From contig CAWIDT010000001.1 in assembly GCA_963834945.1 (NCBI GenBank), positions 186,001-250,000 of the forward strand: a stretch of DNA of 64,000 bases, read 5' to 3'. Position 1 is the first letter of the stretch, and each line of letters starts with the position of its first letter. The DNA is from R-RK-3 sp963834945 (lineage in GTDB: Bacteria > Pseudomonadota > Alphaproteobacteria > Rhizobiales > Rhodomicrobiaceae). Below the pieces are notes generated by a model. It did no database searches and was not told where the DNA came from. It saw nothing but the letters and a program-made list of their open reading frames with translations. The position numbers and the translations under genes were made by a program. Shown here in pieces: positions 50,009-59,155 of the stretch.

Positions 50009-51275
50009 ATGACTCTCGTGTATTTGCCGATTGCTGTGGCCGGTCTTATCAGCGGCCTCGCTTCGATTGCGGCAAATGCTGCGGAGCGACGACCTTCCCG
50101 CAGGCACAATCGTCGACCGCGCCGTACAAGCCGCGGTATTGCCGCTCGTCTGCGAGCCAAAGCAGGCTGAGTGTCCTCCGCTCATTCCTCCGGGGGTGAT
50201 ACCGGATGTTCCGCCCGCACTCAGGAAGCTGATCGGCGAGGGCGGCGACGATGTTCTGGGCCTGCTCTACCGGGAAGTGGCAGCGGTGTCGCAAGTGGCA
50301 AACACTGCCGGCTCGGTTGCCTCAGGGTTGACGCAGAATATCGTTTCGGGGGTTCTCGACGTGGCGATAGACCCGGCAGCGTCGAACGTTCCGGGACCAT
50401 TCGGCGCATCGAGTCCAGGCTCTGCCTCATCCATGTTCATGGTGTCGGGTTATAAGCATCTTTCGCATGACGGCTATTCCGTTTCCTCGGATTTCGGTCC
50501 GGCGAATGGGAAGGGCCCGAAATTTGACGAAGACGATTACGGGCTGACGCTCGGCACCCGGTTCGACGGTTCGGACGCGTTCGGCGCCGCGAAGGGCAGC
50601 GTGACGTTCGGCGTCGTCGGAAACTATACGCGCACCGACATCGATATCGGAGGCTTGCCGGCCCTGCCAGGGAGCGGCAAAAGCGGTTCGGTCGGCATCA
50701 ACTCCTGGTCGCTCGGCGGCTACGGCGTGGTTACCGACGGCCACCGCTACGGCCTCGTGACCGTGACCGGCACGCTCGGATCGCCCGAGACGGACAATGC
50801 GCTCATCCCCGCCTCCGCCGATTACAACACGCGCGGCCTTGCGGCATCGGCGATGGCCGGCGTGCTTGTGCCGATGGGTGGCGCCAAGCTCGATCTGCGC
50901 GGCGGGTTCAACTATATTCACGCATCGAGCGACGACTACACGGACTCGATTGGATCGCGCTTCACCGACGCGCATATGGAGGAGTTCTCCGGCACCGTTT
51001 CCGCACGGCTGTTCAGCGTCGTCCGGGTTGAGGACTACAGCGTGCGCCCCTTCATTCAGGGCGGCCTCAATCAGCGCTTCCATTACGACAATGAAATCAC
51101 CGTCGATAATGCGAGATTCAGTTTCGACGACGCCGACACCAGCGTTTTCGGGCGAGCCGGCATCGATTTCGATGTCGATAAAAGCATTCAGGCCTATCTG
51201 GCGGTACGCGGCGATGCCAGCACCGACATGACCGCCATCGCCGCCCAGGTCGGAGTGACCTTCAAGCTGGATTGA
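50009..51275 (+). pseudogene. Autotransporter beta-domain outer-membrane protein (frameshift in signal-peptide region as read)
   Basis: The signal peptide MTLVYLPIAVAGLISGLA then SIAANA is encoded from 50009 in one frame. The rest, from SDDLPAGTIVDRAV to the end, is in another frame. One extra G near 50081-50085 explains this, since removing it joins ANA to ASDDLPAG in frame. The C-terminal ~290 residues form an autotransporter-type barrel with alternating strands (SVTFGVVGNYTRTDIDIGG, YGLVTVTGTLG, FIQGGLNQRFHYD) and a beta-signal end VGVTFKL. The passenger is very short (about 100 residues with one disulfide-like CEPKQAEC pair), so it may be an adhesin or structural barrel. Sequencing error or recent pseudogene are both possible. 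Confidence 0.75.
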
Positions 51276-51324
51276 TCCCCGGCAAGCCGCGGGACCGATA
51301 GCGCGCTGCCTTGCGCCGCCGGCA

Positions 51325-52698
51325 TCACGCGCCTTCTTCAGGCGGCTGCCATTTCTCGCGCATCGTGACCAGTTCTTCGGCGACGCTGGGGTGAAGCGGC
51401 ATGGTCGCGTCGAAATCAGCTTTTTTCACCCCCATCCGCAGCGGTATGGCGAGAAGCTGCGCCATCTCGGCGGCTTCCGGGCCAAGAATATGGCAGCCGA
51501 GCACCATGTCTGTCCGCGCCTCGACGACCAGCTTTATCAGCATCCGCTCATTGCGCCCGGCCATCACATATTTCATCGGGCGGAAGCTGGCCTTGTAGAT
51601 GTCGATCTCGGGAAAGCTGTCGCGGGCCATGGCCTCGGTGACGCCCACCGTGCCGATCTCGGGTTGCGAGAACACCGCCGTGGGCACGAAACTGTGGTCC
51701 ACCTTCGTCGGCCTGCCGCGAAAGACCGTATCGACGAAGCACATGGCATCGTGAATGGCGACCGGCGTGAGGTTCAGCCGGTCGGTGACGTCGCCGATGG
51801 CGTAGATGTTCTCCACCGATGAGCGCGAATAGTCGTCCACGAGGATCTCGCCGCCATCTCCCAATTTTACCCCGCTCTCCATCAGCCCCATATTGGCGCT
51901 GAGCGGCACGCGTCCGGTGGCATACATCACCAGATCGGCGCGCATTTCGGTGCCGTCCTGGAAGACGATGAGGCATTCGCCGCCGTCCTTTTCGATCCGC
52001 CCCAGGCGCTGGTTGAACACCGTGTGGATGCCCTTGGCGCGCATGGCCTCGGAGAGGCCGACACGCAGATCGTCGTCAAAGCCGCGCAGGATCTGATCGC
52101 CGCGGTAGATCAGCGTCACATCGACCCCCAGCCCATGGAAGATGGAGGCGAATTCCACGCCAATATAGCCGCCGCCGACAATGGCAATACTGCGCGGCAG
52201 CCTGGGCAGGGTGAAGGCCTGGTTGGAGGAAATGATGTGCTCATGCCCTTCAATGTCCGGGATGAATGGCCAAGCCCCCGTGGCGATGAGAACGGTTTTC
52301 GCGGTGACGCTGCGACCGGTCGCTTTCAGGCGAATGGTGTGCGGGTCTTCCAGCTCGGCGCGGCTCTGGATCAGCTCGGCCCCGGCGCGTTCCAGGTTGC
52401 CCGCATAGATATCGCTGAGCCGGGCGACTTCGCGCTGAATGTGGTCGCGCAGCATCGCCCAGTCGAAGTCCGTGCGCCCGATGGTCCAGCCGAAGCCCTT
52501 GGCGTCGGCGAATTCGTCGGGGAAGTGGCTGGCGTAGACGAGCAGCTTCTTGGGCACGCAGCCCCGGATCACGCAGGTGCCGCCGACGCGGTATTCCTCG
52601 GCGATCGCGACCCGCGCACCACTCGCGGCCGCCATGCGCGCCGCGCGCACGCCGCCGGAACCGCCGCCGATGACGAACAGATCATAGTCGAACTGCAT
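51325..52698 (-). CDS. gor: Glutathione-disulfide reductase
   Basis: A 457-residue flavoprotein disulfide reductase that regenerates glutathione with NADPH. FAD motif GGGSGGVRAARMAA near 11-24, redox-active CVIRGCVPKK with C42 and C47 (spacing as in GR), an NAD(P) motif IAIVGGGYIGVEFASIFHGL, and the C-terminal catalytic histidine and glutamate in MPLHPSVAEELV. First gene of a three-gene cluster with DUF2059 and rpiA on the minus strand. Confidence 0.95.
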   Translation of the reverse strand: MQFDYDLFVIGGGSGGVRAARMAAASGARVAIAEEYRVGGTCVIRGCVPKKLLVYASHFPDEFADAKGFGWTIGRTDFDWAMLRDHIQREVARLSDIYAGNLERAGAELIQSRAELEDPHTIRLKATGRSVTAKTVLIATGAWPFIPDIEGHEHIISSNQAFTLPRLPRSIAIVGGGYIGVEFASIFHGLGVDVTLIYRGDQILRGFDDDLRVGLSEAMRAKGIHTVFNQRLGRIEKDGGECLIVFQDGTEMRADLVMYATGRVPLSANMGLMESGVKLGDGGEILVDDYSRSSVENIYAIGDVTDRLNLTPVAIHDAMCFVDTVFRGRPTKVDHSFVPTAVFSQPEIGTVGVTEAMARDSFPEIDIYKASFRPMKYVMAGRNERMLIKLVVEARTDMVLGCHILGPEAAEMAQLLAIPLRMGVKKADFDATMPLHPSVAEELVTMREKWQPPEEGA

Positions 52699-52748
52699 CG
52701 AGCCTCCATGGCGACGGAGCGAATTTCAGCGTGGGGGGCGGAATGATC

Positions 52749-53276
52749 CTATAGCTTCAATCCGCGTTTTCGCAACTCGTCGCGGATCTTCTGCTCCGCC
52801 TCGCGCCCGACCTGTTCGCCCCAGGCACTGCCCATCTTCATGGCATCCGCCGCGAGACTCGGCATCGCGGCGATGAATTTCTGCCCGACCGGCGAGCGGT
52901 AGAAATCCGCCACGGTGTTCATTTCCTCGGCTGTGAATCTGGTCGCATAGAGGTGGGCGATCTGATCGATGATTTCACTCCGCCTGTCTATCGACTGCTT
53001 GAGCACCTCATCGAAGACCTGATTGATCTCGCCCTGCCGATCGGGTGACTGGGCGGACAAGACCTGGCGCAATTGCCGGAATATCAACGGAATCATCGCG
53101 GCGAACTGCGCTTCGGCATGCGTGGCGACAAGCAGATTGCGCGCCGCCGTCAATTTGGCCGCTTCGCTGCTAGCGGAAGCCTCGGGGGTGGGCTGCTGCG
53201 CCTGAGCCGGCAGCAAACAGGCATAGGCCAAGCCGAGCGCCAAGGCTGCGGCCGGCGCCTTCATCGCAATCGCCAT
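52749..53276 (-). CDS. DUF2059 periplasmic protein
   Basis: A 175-residue secreted protein. Signal peptide MAIAMKAPAAALALGLAYAC then LLPAQA ends near residue 26. The mature part has the DUF2059 segments LYATRFTAEEMNTVADFYRSPVGQKF and SLAADAMKMGSAWGEQVG. All-helical, function unknown. It sits between gor and rpiA, a neighbourhood common in Hyphomicrobiales. Confidence 0.87.
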   Translation of the reverse strand: MAIAMKAPAAALALGLAYACLLPAQAQQPTPEASASSEAAKLTAARNLLVATHAEAQFAAMIPLIFRQLRQVLSAQSPDRQGEINQVFDEVLKQSIDRRSEIIDQIAHLYATRFTAEEMNTVADFYRSPVGQKFIAAMPSLAADAMKMGSAWGEQVGREAEQKIRDELRKRGLKL

Positions 53277-53293
53277 GCGCGGGATATCCTCTT

Positions 53294-54004
53294 CTATTCG
53301 TCCGATGCGTCCAAGATTTGTACCCCGGCGGGGCCGGCGATGATAGCCCTGTCGGCAATGCCGATGAATAGCCCGTGCTCGACCACGCCGGGTATCATTT
53401 CAAGCACGTCGCCCAGCGCCTCGGGCTCGCCGATCTCCCCGAAGGCGCAATCGGCGATGTAGTTGCCGCTGTCGGTGACGAAGAATTCGCCATTCAACCG
53501 GCGCAGCGCGATGTCGCCCTCGCAGCCCGCATCGAAGGCGGCGTCTTCCATCATGTTCAGCGTCGCCTTCGCGCCGAAGCGAACGATCTCAACCGGCAGC
53601 GGGAAGGCGCCGAGCTTTGCGACGCGCTTGGTGTGATCGGCGATCACCACCATCCGATCGGAGGCCATGGCGACGATCTTCTCGCGCAGCAGCGCGCCGC
53701 CACCGCCCTTGATGAGCCGCAAGGATCCGTCGATCTCGTCGGCGCCGTCCACTGTCAGGTCGAGCTGGGGGTGTTCGTCGAGGGTGGTCAGCTTGATCCC
53801 TGCCCGCTCGGCCAGGATGCGCGTGTCCTCCGAGGTCGGGACGCACAGCACATCCAGCCCCGCCTTCACCTTCTGCGCCAGCAACTGGATGAATTTGCCT
53901 GAGGTCGAGCCGGTGCCAAGGCCGAGCTTCATGCCCGTGGCGACCATCTCCAGCGCGCGCTCGGCGGCCAGAGTCTTGAATATATCCGTGTCCATCTTAA
54001 GCAT
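53294..54004 (-). CDS. rpiA: Ribose-5-phosphate isomerase A
   Basis: A 236-residue enzyme of the pentose phosphate pathway. The phosphate-binding TGSTSGKFIQLL, the catalytic DGADEIDGSLRLIKGGGGALLREKI and a C-terminal PGVVEHGLFIG are diagnostic. Length is normal. First gene of the rpiA-DUF2059-gor cluster by direction of transcription. Confidence 0.97.
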   Translation of the reverse strand: MLKMDTDIFKTLAAERALEMVATGMKLGLGTGSTSGKFIQLLAQKVKAGLDVLCVPTSEDTRILAERAGIKLTTLDEHPQLDLTVDGADEIDGSLRLIKGGGGALLREKIVAMASDRMVVIADHTKRVAKLGAFPLPVEIVRFGAKATLNMMEDAAFDAGCEGDIALRRLNGEFFVTDSGNYIADCAFGEIGEPEALGDVLEMIPGVVEHGLFIGIADRAIIAGPAGVQILDASDE

Positions 54005-54103
54005 CGCTGATCCGCCAAAGCATCGTTTGCGTCTATCGTTTTTCCGCTCGTCGCGAAACGTGCGGAAGCGGGAATCAAAGCAGAGAATCAGTAAACGACC
54101 TGC

Positions 54104-55549
54104 TTAGTGGAGGCCGCCGAGGAACATATATTTCATTTCGACGAACTCCTCGATGCCGTGATGCGATCCCTCCCGCCCCAGACCGGATTCCTTCACGCCG
54201 CCGAAGGGCGCCAGCTCGGTGGAAATGATGCCTTCGTTGATGCCGACGATGCCGAATTCCAGTTTTTCCGCCACCCGCCAGATACGGCCGATGTCGCGAG
54301 CATGGAAATAGGCGGCAAGGCCGAAAGGCGTGGCGTTGGCGATCTCAACGGCGTCCTCGTCGGCTGAGAAGCGGAACAGCGGCGCGACGGGGCCGAAGGT
54401 CTCTTCCTGCGCGAACAGCATATCGGTGGTGGCGCCGGTGATCACCGTCGGCTCGTAGAACGTGCCGCCGAGCGCGTGCACCTTGCCGCCGGTCAGCACC
54501 TTGGCGCCTTTCGCCACGGCGTCGCGCACATGGCTTTCCACCTTTTCAATCGCCGCCTTGTTGATCAGCGGTCCCTGAACGACGCCGGCCTCATCGCCGG
54601 GACCGACCTTCATTTCCTTCACCTTCGCGGTCAGCTTTTCGGCGAAGGCGTCGTAAACGCGGTCCTGGACCAGGATGCGGTTCGCGCAGACGCAGGTCTG
54701 GCCCATATTGCGGTATTTCGAGGCGATGGCGTCCGTCACGGCCTTGTCGAGGTCGGCGTCGTCGAACACGATGAACGGCGCGTTGCCGCCCAGCTCCAGC
54801 GCCACCTTTTTGACGGTGCTGGCCGCCTGCCGCATCAGCAGCTTGCCGACCTCGGTCGAGCCGGTGAAGGTGATCATGCGCACCAGCGGGCTTTCCGTCA
54901 GCTCCTTGCCTATGGGCGGGGCATCGCCGGTGATGACGTTGAGCACGCCCTTGGGGATGCCGGCGCGATGCGCCAGGTCAGCCAGCGCGAGCGCCGTTAG
55001 CGGCGTGTCCTCGGCGGGTTTTACGACTGCCGTACACCCGGCTGCCAGCGCGGGCGCCACCTTGCGGGTGATCATCGCCAAAGGAAAATTCCATGGCGTG
55101 ATCGCGCCGACGACCCCGACCGGCTGCTTCAGCACGATGATGCGGCCATTGGCGCGGTGGGTGGGCACCACCTCGCCAGTGATGCGCTTGGCTTCTTCGG
55201 CGAAAAACTCGACGAACGAGGCGCCATAACTCACCTCGCCGCGCGCCTCTGCCAGCGGCTTGCCCTGTTCGGCCGTCATCAGCCGGGCGAGCGCTTCGGT
55301 GTTCTCGATGATCAGGTCGAACCAGCGGCGCAGGATGACGGAGCGCTCCTTGGCCAGCAGATCCCGCCACGGGCCGAACGCCCGGTGCGCGGCCTCTATC
55401 GCGGCCCTGGCGCCCTCTGCGCCGACATCGGGCACGCGAGCGATTTCGGCGCCTGTTGCCGGGTTCAGAACCGGGTCTTTGGGCTCACCGACCCAGGCGC
55501 CATCGATGTAGCATTGCTCATGGATGAGCGTGTCAACCTTCTGGTCCAT
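54104..55549 (-). CDS. gabD: Succinate-semialdehyde dehydrogenase (NADP+)
   Basis: A protein of about 481 residues of the aldehyde dehydrogenase superfamily. NAD(P) and substrate-site landmarks: ITPWNFPLAMITRKVAPALA, FTGSTEVGKLLM, the general base region ALELGGNAPFIVFDDAD, the catalytic cysteine in GQTCVCANR, and EETFGPVAPLFRF. The match to GabD is better than to other classes, but glutarate-semialdehyde or sulfoacetaldehyde-type substrates cannot be excluded. I choose the ATG at 55549 with AAGGAG upstream; the longer frame from 55657 is not supported. Confidence 0.9.
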   Translation of the reverse strand: MDQKVDTLIHEQCYIDGAWVGEPKDPVLNPATGAEIARVPDVGAEGARAAIEAAHRAFGPWRDLLAKERSVILRRWFDLIIENTEALARLMTAEQGKPLAEARGEVSYGASFVEFFAEEAKRITGEVVPTHRANGRIIVLKQPVGVVGAITPWNFPLAMITRKVAPALAAGCTAVVKPAEDTPLTALALADLAHRAGIPKGVLNVITGDAPPIGKELTESPLVRMITFTGSTEVGKLLMRQAASTVKKVALELGGNAPFIVFDDADLDKAVTDAIASKYRNMGQTCVCANRILVQDRVYDAFAEKLTAKVKEMKVGPGDEAGVVQGPLINKAAIEKVESHVRDAVAKGAKVLTGGKVHALGGTFYEPTVITGATTDMLFAQEETFGPVAPLFRFSADEDAVEIANATPFGLAAYFHARDIGRIWRVAEKLEFGIVGINEGIISTELAPFGGVKESGLGREGSHHGIEEFVEMKYMFLGGLH

Positions 55550-55692
55550 CGCCGGCTCCTTCTTCCAATATCTGCGAACGGTCTTTTCATAATGATGGGC
55601 AGCGCCACGGGCCTTGGCAATAGACAAGACACCGGCCTTATGCTTCCTCACTCCCATATAGTGCGGGCGTACTCAAGAAAAGCGAACTGGCG

Positions 55693-56403
55693 ATGAGAGA
55701 CGCGACAATCATTTTCGATCTGGACGGGACGATGGTCGACACGGCGCCGGATCTGATCGCCGCCACCAACCACACGCTCCAGCACCATGGCATGGCGCCG
55801 GTGGCAGCGCGTATCGTCCAGCACGCCGTCGGGGTTGGAGCCAAGGCGATGATCCAAGCCGCGATGACAGAGTTGGGCGTTAAAGCCGACGCGGAAACGC
55901 TTTCGGTGATGACGGATGAGTTCATCGCATATTACGGCGCTCACATCGCGGTGGGCAGCCGCGTTTTTCCAGGCCTCGTCGAGGCGCTGTCCGCCTTGCG
56001 AGAAGCGGGCGCGCGGCTCGGCGTGTGCACCAACAAGCGCGAATGGCTGACGCTGAGGCTGCTTGCCGCATTGCAGCTCGACCGGTATTTCGATGCAATT
56101 GCCGGCGCCGACACCTTCCCGGTCCGCAAGCCCGATGCCCGGCATCTGCTCGGCACGATCGCGATGGCGGGTGGCGATCCGGCCCGAGCGGTGATGATCG
56201 GCGACAGCTCCGCGGACGCGGGCGCCGCGCGCAACGCCAAGGTGCCGTTCGTGGCCGTCAGCTTCGGCTATGGCGAAAGTCCGGTCGAGGTGCTGGAGCC
56301 CGACGCGGTGATCAACAGCTTCGCCGAGCTGGTGCCCGTGCTGCGCCAGCTGTTCTTGGCGCAAAGCCGCCGCGGACCGGGCGAGATCGATGCGCCGGCC
56401 TGA
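55693..56403 (+). CDS. gph: Phosphoglycolate phosphatase (HAD family)
   Basis: A 236-residue HAD hydrolase. Motif I is FDLDGTMVDTAPDL with the nucleophile D, motif II is VCTNKREW, motif III GKPD-like VRKPDARHL, and motif IV MIGDSSADAGAARNA. The cap domain of C1 type lies between motifs I and II. These match Gph, which removes 2-phosphoglycolate; other phosphosugars are possible substrates. Divergent from gabD. Confidence 0.88.
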   Translation: MRDATIIFDLDGTMVDTAPDLIAATNHTLQHHGMAPVAARIVQHAVGVGAKAMIQAAMTELGVKADAETLSVMTDEFIAYYGAHIAVGSRVFPGLVEALSALREAGARLGVCTNKREWLTLRLLAALQLDRYFDAIAGADTFPVRKPDARHLLGTIAMAGGDPARAVMIGDSSADAGAARNAKVPFVAVSFGYGESPVEVLEPDAVINSFAELVPVLRQLFLAQSRRGPGEIDAPA

Positions 56404-56485
56404 TGCGGCGCGTTTTTTATGAAACCTCAGTTTCGCCCCGATGCCGACTTAGTAGACGCGGCACCCTAACAGAACGGAACGCCCC

Positions 56486-57508
56486 ATGCCCTGCTTGAAC
56501 AGACCGAATTTGCGCCCCGCGACAGGCGAGCGATGCCGACTCACCGGGTGGAGGCTGGGCGCGATGGCGGCGATGTTCGGCGTCTATGCCGCGACCGCCG
56601 GCGCGCAGGCCGAACCCCGCCAGGCGCCCAACAGCCGCATCGCGCTCGATGTCGGCGAGGCATTTGCGCCATCGACCCGCTTCTCCGGTTTCGTGGACGC
56701 GAAAAGCGGGGCGTCCTACGTGATCGTCGAAATGCCCGCCAGCGCCTATGAAGAGGTGAAGCAGATCGCCGACCATACCGAGGCTTTGGCGGCGCAAGGC
56801 TTGCGGGATCCGGCGAAATCGGAACTGCCGGGCCGCAAGGGCGAATATGTCTATTTCACCGGCAAGCAGACGTCGCTGGGCCAGGACTTCTCCAAATTCG
56901 TGCTGATCCTGCGCGAGAATGGCGTCACCGCCATGGTGACAGCCAATATTCCGGATACGGCGCTCGCTGCCTCCACCTTCAGCAAGGCGCAGGTCGAGAC
57001 GACGCTCGCCAATGCCGAGGTGAAGGATGTGACCGCCAAAGGGCCGGAGCTGTTCCACCTCGGCTATCTAGGCCCATTCAAGGAGGCATTCGGCCTGATG
57101 GGCAGCTCAAAGGGCTACAGCATTTCCGGCCAGCCGCCCGCGCCGGGAGACAATCGGGTGGTGAAGGAACCGACACTGGTCGTGGCGCCATCGACGGATG
57201 CGCGGCTGGCGGTCGATCCCAAGACCGCTGCGCTGCGGTCTTTTCAATCGTTCGCCGGGGTGAAAGACGGCAAGATCGAAAGTGAAAAGCCGGTGACGAT
57301 CGCCGGGCTTAAGGGGCATCAGATCGTCGGCGAGGCGGTCGAGCCGAATTCCGGCATCAAGATCGGCATCTATCTGTTGCTGCTGGCGGGCGATCCGGGC
57401 GGCTATTACGCGATTGTCGGCACGAGCCCCATCGCCGACATGCCGAAGATGCTCCCCGAATTCGAGAAGGTCGCAGGCAGCTTCGAGCCGATCGCCGGAA
57501 CGAAATAG
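56486..57508 (+). CDS. Hypothetical secreted protein
   Basis: A 340-residue exported protein. N-terminal signal segment near residues 20-42 (WRLGAMAAMFGVYAATAGAQA). The mature part is a two-domain beta-alpha layout with FSGFVDAKSGASYVIVEMPASAYEEVKQI and the parallel GIKIGIYLLLLAGDPGGYYAIVGT near the C-terminus. No family recognised. Monocistronic, upstream of tRNA-Val. Confidence 0.55.
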   Translation: MPCLNRPNLRPATGERCRLTGWRLGAMAAMFGVYAATAGAQAEPRQAPNSRIALDVGEAFAPSTRFSGFVDAKSGASYVIVEMPASAYEEVKQIADHTEALAAQGLRDPAKSELPGRKGEYVYFTGKQTSLGQDFSKFVLILRENGVTAMVTANIPDTALAASTFSKAQVETTLANAEVKDVTAKGPELFHLGYLGPFKEAFGLMGSSKGYSISGQPPAPGDNRVVKEPTLVVAPSTDARLAVDPKTAALRSFQSFAGVKDGKIESEKPVTIAGLKGHQIVGEAVEPNSGIKIGIYLLLLAGDPGGYYAIVGTSPIADMPKMLPEFEKVAGSFEPIAGTK

Positions 57509-57593
57509 GCGGCCGGTCACTTGGTATCCGCGACGGCGCGCGCTTGACAGTGCCGCCGCGGCGCGCCTAAATCGAGGCGCCTCGGCGGGTTTC

Positions 57594-57668
57594 GGACGCG
57601 TAGCTCAGCGGCAGAGCACTGCCTTCACACGGCAGGGGTCACTGGTTCAATCCCAGTCGCGTCCACCA
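57594..57668 (+). tRNA. tRNA-Val (anticodon CAC)
   Basis: Acceptor stem GGACGCG/CGCGTCC, D arm GCTC/GAGC, anticodon arm CTGCC-TTCACAC-GGCAG (anticodon CAC), T arm ACTGG-TTCAATC-CCAGT and encoded CCA. Length 75 nt. Uninterrupted. Confidence 0.95.
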
Positions 57669-57830
57669 TTTTCGTCTGCGCGTTGTCGCCCGTCAACCCG
57701 ACGCGCGGGTTCCGGTTCGGGGTTTCTTCTCTCGCCTCACCGTTCCGGCTGCATGCCCTCCTGGGATGAGAGTTGGCTTTTTTGTTTAAGCGGTTGCTGC
57801 TAAGGTGTTTTTGAATCAGGGACTTACTTT

Positions 57831-58163
57831 ATGAGCGACATCCAACAGTTGGAACGGCGGGTCGAGGCGCTTGAGGCGGCGCAAAACGACACGACGCAAA
57901 CGCTCCGATGGAGTGTTGCCAAGCTTGGGCGCATCGCGTCCGTGCAGGATGAACACACGCTTCGGCTAGAAAAGATTGAAAATGACGTCGGGTCTATCCG
58001 GCACGAGATCGGCTCAATGCAACACGAGCTCGGATCGATCCAGCACGAGATCGGATCGATGCAGCATGAGATCGGATCGATGCAGCATAGTATCGCGTCT
58101 CTCCGGCGCGACATGCCGGGCATCGTCGCCGAGGCGATGCGAGAGGTGTTAAAGCCCTCATAA
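57831..58163 (+). CDS. Heptad-repeat coiled-coil protein
   Basis: A 110-residue protein, hydrophilic and almost entirely helical. Residues 54-88 are five tandem heptads, consensus GSMQHEI, giving a long coiled coil; the flanks (IQQLERRVEALEAAQ) continue heptad spacing. The tail ends with EAMREVLKPS. It is likely oligomeric. No enzyme motif or membrane segment. Function unknown; it stands alone after tRNA-Val. Confidence 0.6.
   Translation: MSDIQQLERRVEALEAAQNDTTQTLRWSVAKLGRIASVQDEHTLRLEKIENDVGSIRHEIGSMQHELGSIQHEIGSMQHEIGSMQHSIASLRRDMPGIVAEAMREVLKPS
57990..58094 (+). repeat. Five tandem 21-bp units encoding heptads
   Basis: Five in-frame copies of a unit close to GGATCGATGCAGCATGAGATC, with the third to fifth nearly identical. 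Each encodes G-S-(M/I)-(Q/R)-H-(E/S)-(I/L). Since units are 21 bp, slippage changes the coiled-coil length without breaking the frame. Confidence 0.88.
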
Positions 58164-58194
58164 GCCAATCAGCCCCATTTCCGATTCGACGTCA

Positions 58195-59100
58195 TCAGAC
58201 CGCGCGCGGTTTGGCCAGCGCATAGGTGAGCAGCTTATAAGCCAATTTCGCGGCGGTGAATTCGCAGGCATGCAGGCCGGCGATGGGCGCCAGTTCGACG
58301 ATGTCGGCGCCGATGACGGTGCCGGCCTGGGACGCGGCGCGCAAGATTTCGCAGGCTTCGTCGAAGAAGAAGCCGCCGGGCTCGGGCGTGCCGGTGGCGG
58401 GCATCAGGCTGGAATCGAAGCCGTCCACATCGAAGGTGATATAGACCGGGCGGCCTTGCAGCGGCGCGACGATCTCTTCGATGTTCCAGCGGCGCCGGTC
58501 CTTTGCCCAGTGAATGGCGACGCGCTCCGGATTTGCCTCGATGAACGGCACCTCGGATATGTCCGTCGCGCGGATGCCGACCGATATCAGGGACACGCCT
58601 TGATAATCCAGCACGCGGCGCATCGCGGCGGCATGCGAATAATGCTCGCCAAGATAGCCGTCGCGCAGGTCGGAATGGGCATCGAATTGCAGCACCACGA
58701 GATCGCGGTGGCGAGATGCAAACGGCCGGATGGCGCCCGCCGTGAGGGAATGCTCACCGCCCAGCGTCAGAGGGAACTTGCCGCCCGCGAGAACGGCTTC
58801 GACAAGCTCTTCGAGCTGCGCCAACGCGGCTTCCACGCCGGGCGCGATCTCCGGCGCTTCCAGCGTCGCAATGCCGAACTGCCGGTATGGCTCACACCAC
58901 AGCGTTTCGTCGAAGAATTCCAGTTTGGGCGAAGCGGCGATGATCGCCTCAGGCCCCTGCGCGGTGCCGCCGCCATAGGAGACGCTCGCTTCCAACCCGA
59001 ACGGGATGACGACCGCCTTCGCCGCCGCCGGATCGCCTGCCTCTGCACGGGAAAGGCCCAGAAAGCCGCTCTCGGGCACACGGTAACGGAGCTGCGTCAT
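58195..59100 (-). CDS. speB: Agmatinase
   Basis: A protein of about 301 residues of the ureohydrolase family. Metal-site motifs are complete: LTLGGEHSLTAGAI, LQFDAHSDLRDGY and ITFDVDGFDSSLMPATGTPEPGG. These convert agmatine to putrescine and urea. The ATG at 59100 matches the family start (MTQLRYRVPESG). Located directly after the PLP decarboxylase on the minus strand, so the two act in polyamine synthesis. Confidence 0.93.
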   Translation of the reverse strand: MTQLRYRVPESGFLGLSRAEAGDPAAAKAVVIPFGLEASVSYGGGTAQGPEAIIAASPKLEFFDETLWCEPYRQFGIATLEAPEIAPGVEAALAQLEELVEAVLAGGKFPLTLGGEHSLTAGAIRPFASRHRDLVVLQFDAHSDLRDGYLGEHYSHAAAMRRVLDYQGVSLISVGIRATDISEVPFIEANPERVAIHWAKDRRRWNIEEIVAPLQGRPVYITFDVDGFDSSLMPATGTPEPGGFFFDEACEILRAASQAGTVIGADIVELAPIAGLHACEFTAAKLAYKLLTYALAKPRAV

Positions 59101-59155
59101 TGATGGTCCAGAAAGGGGCATGAAGCCCCGGGGTGCTAGCCCGGGGCATTGGAGG

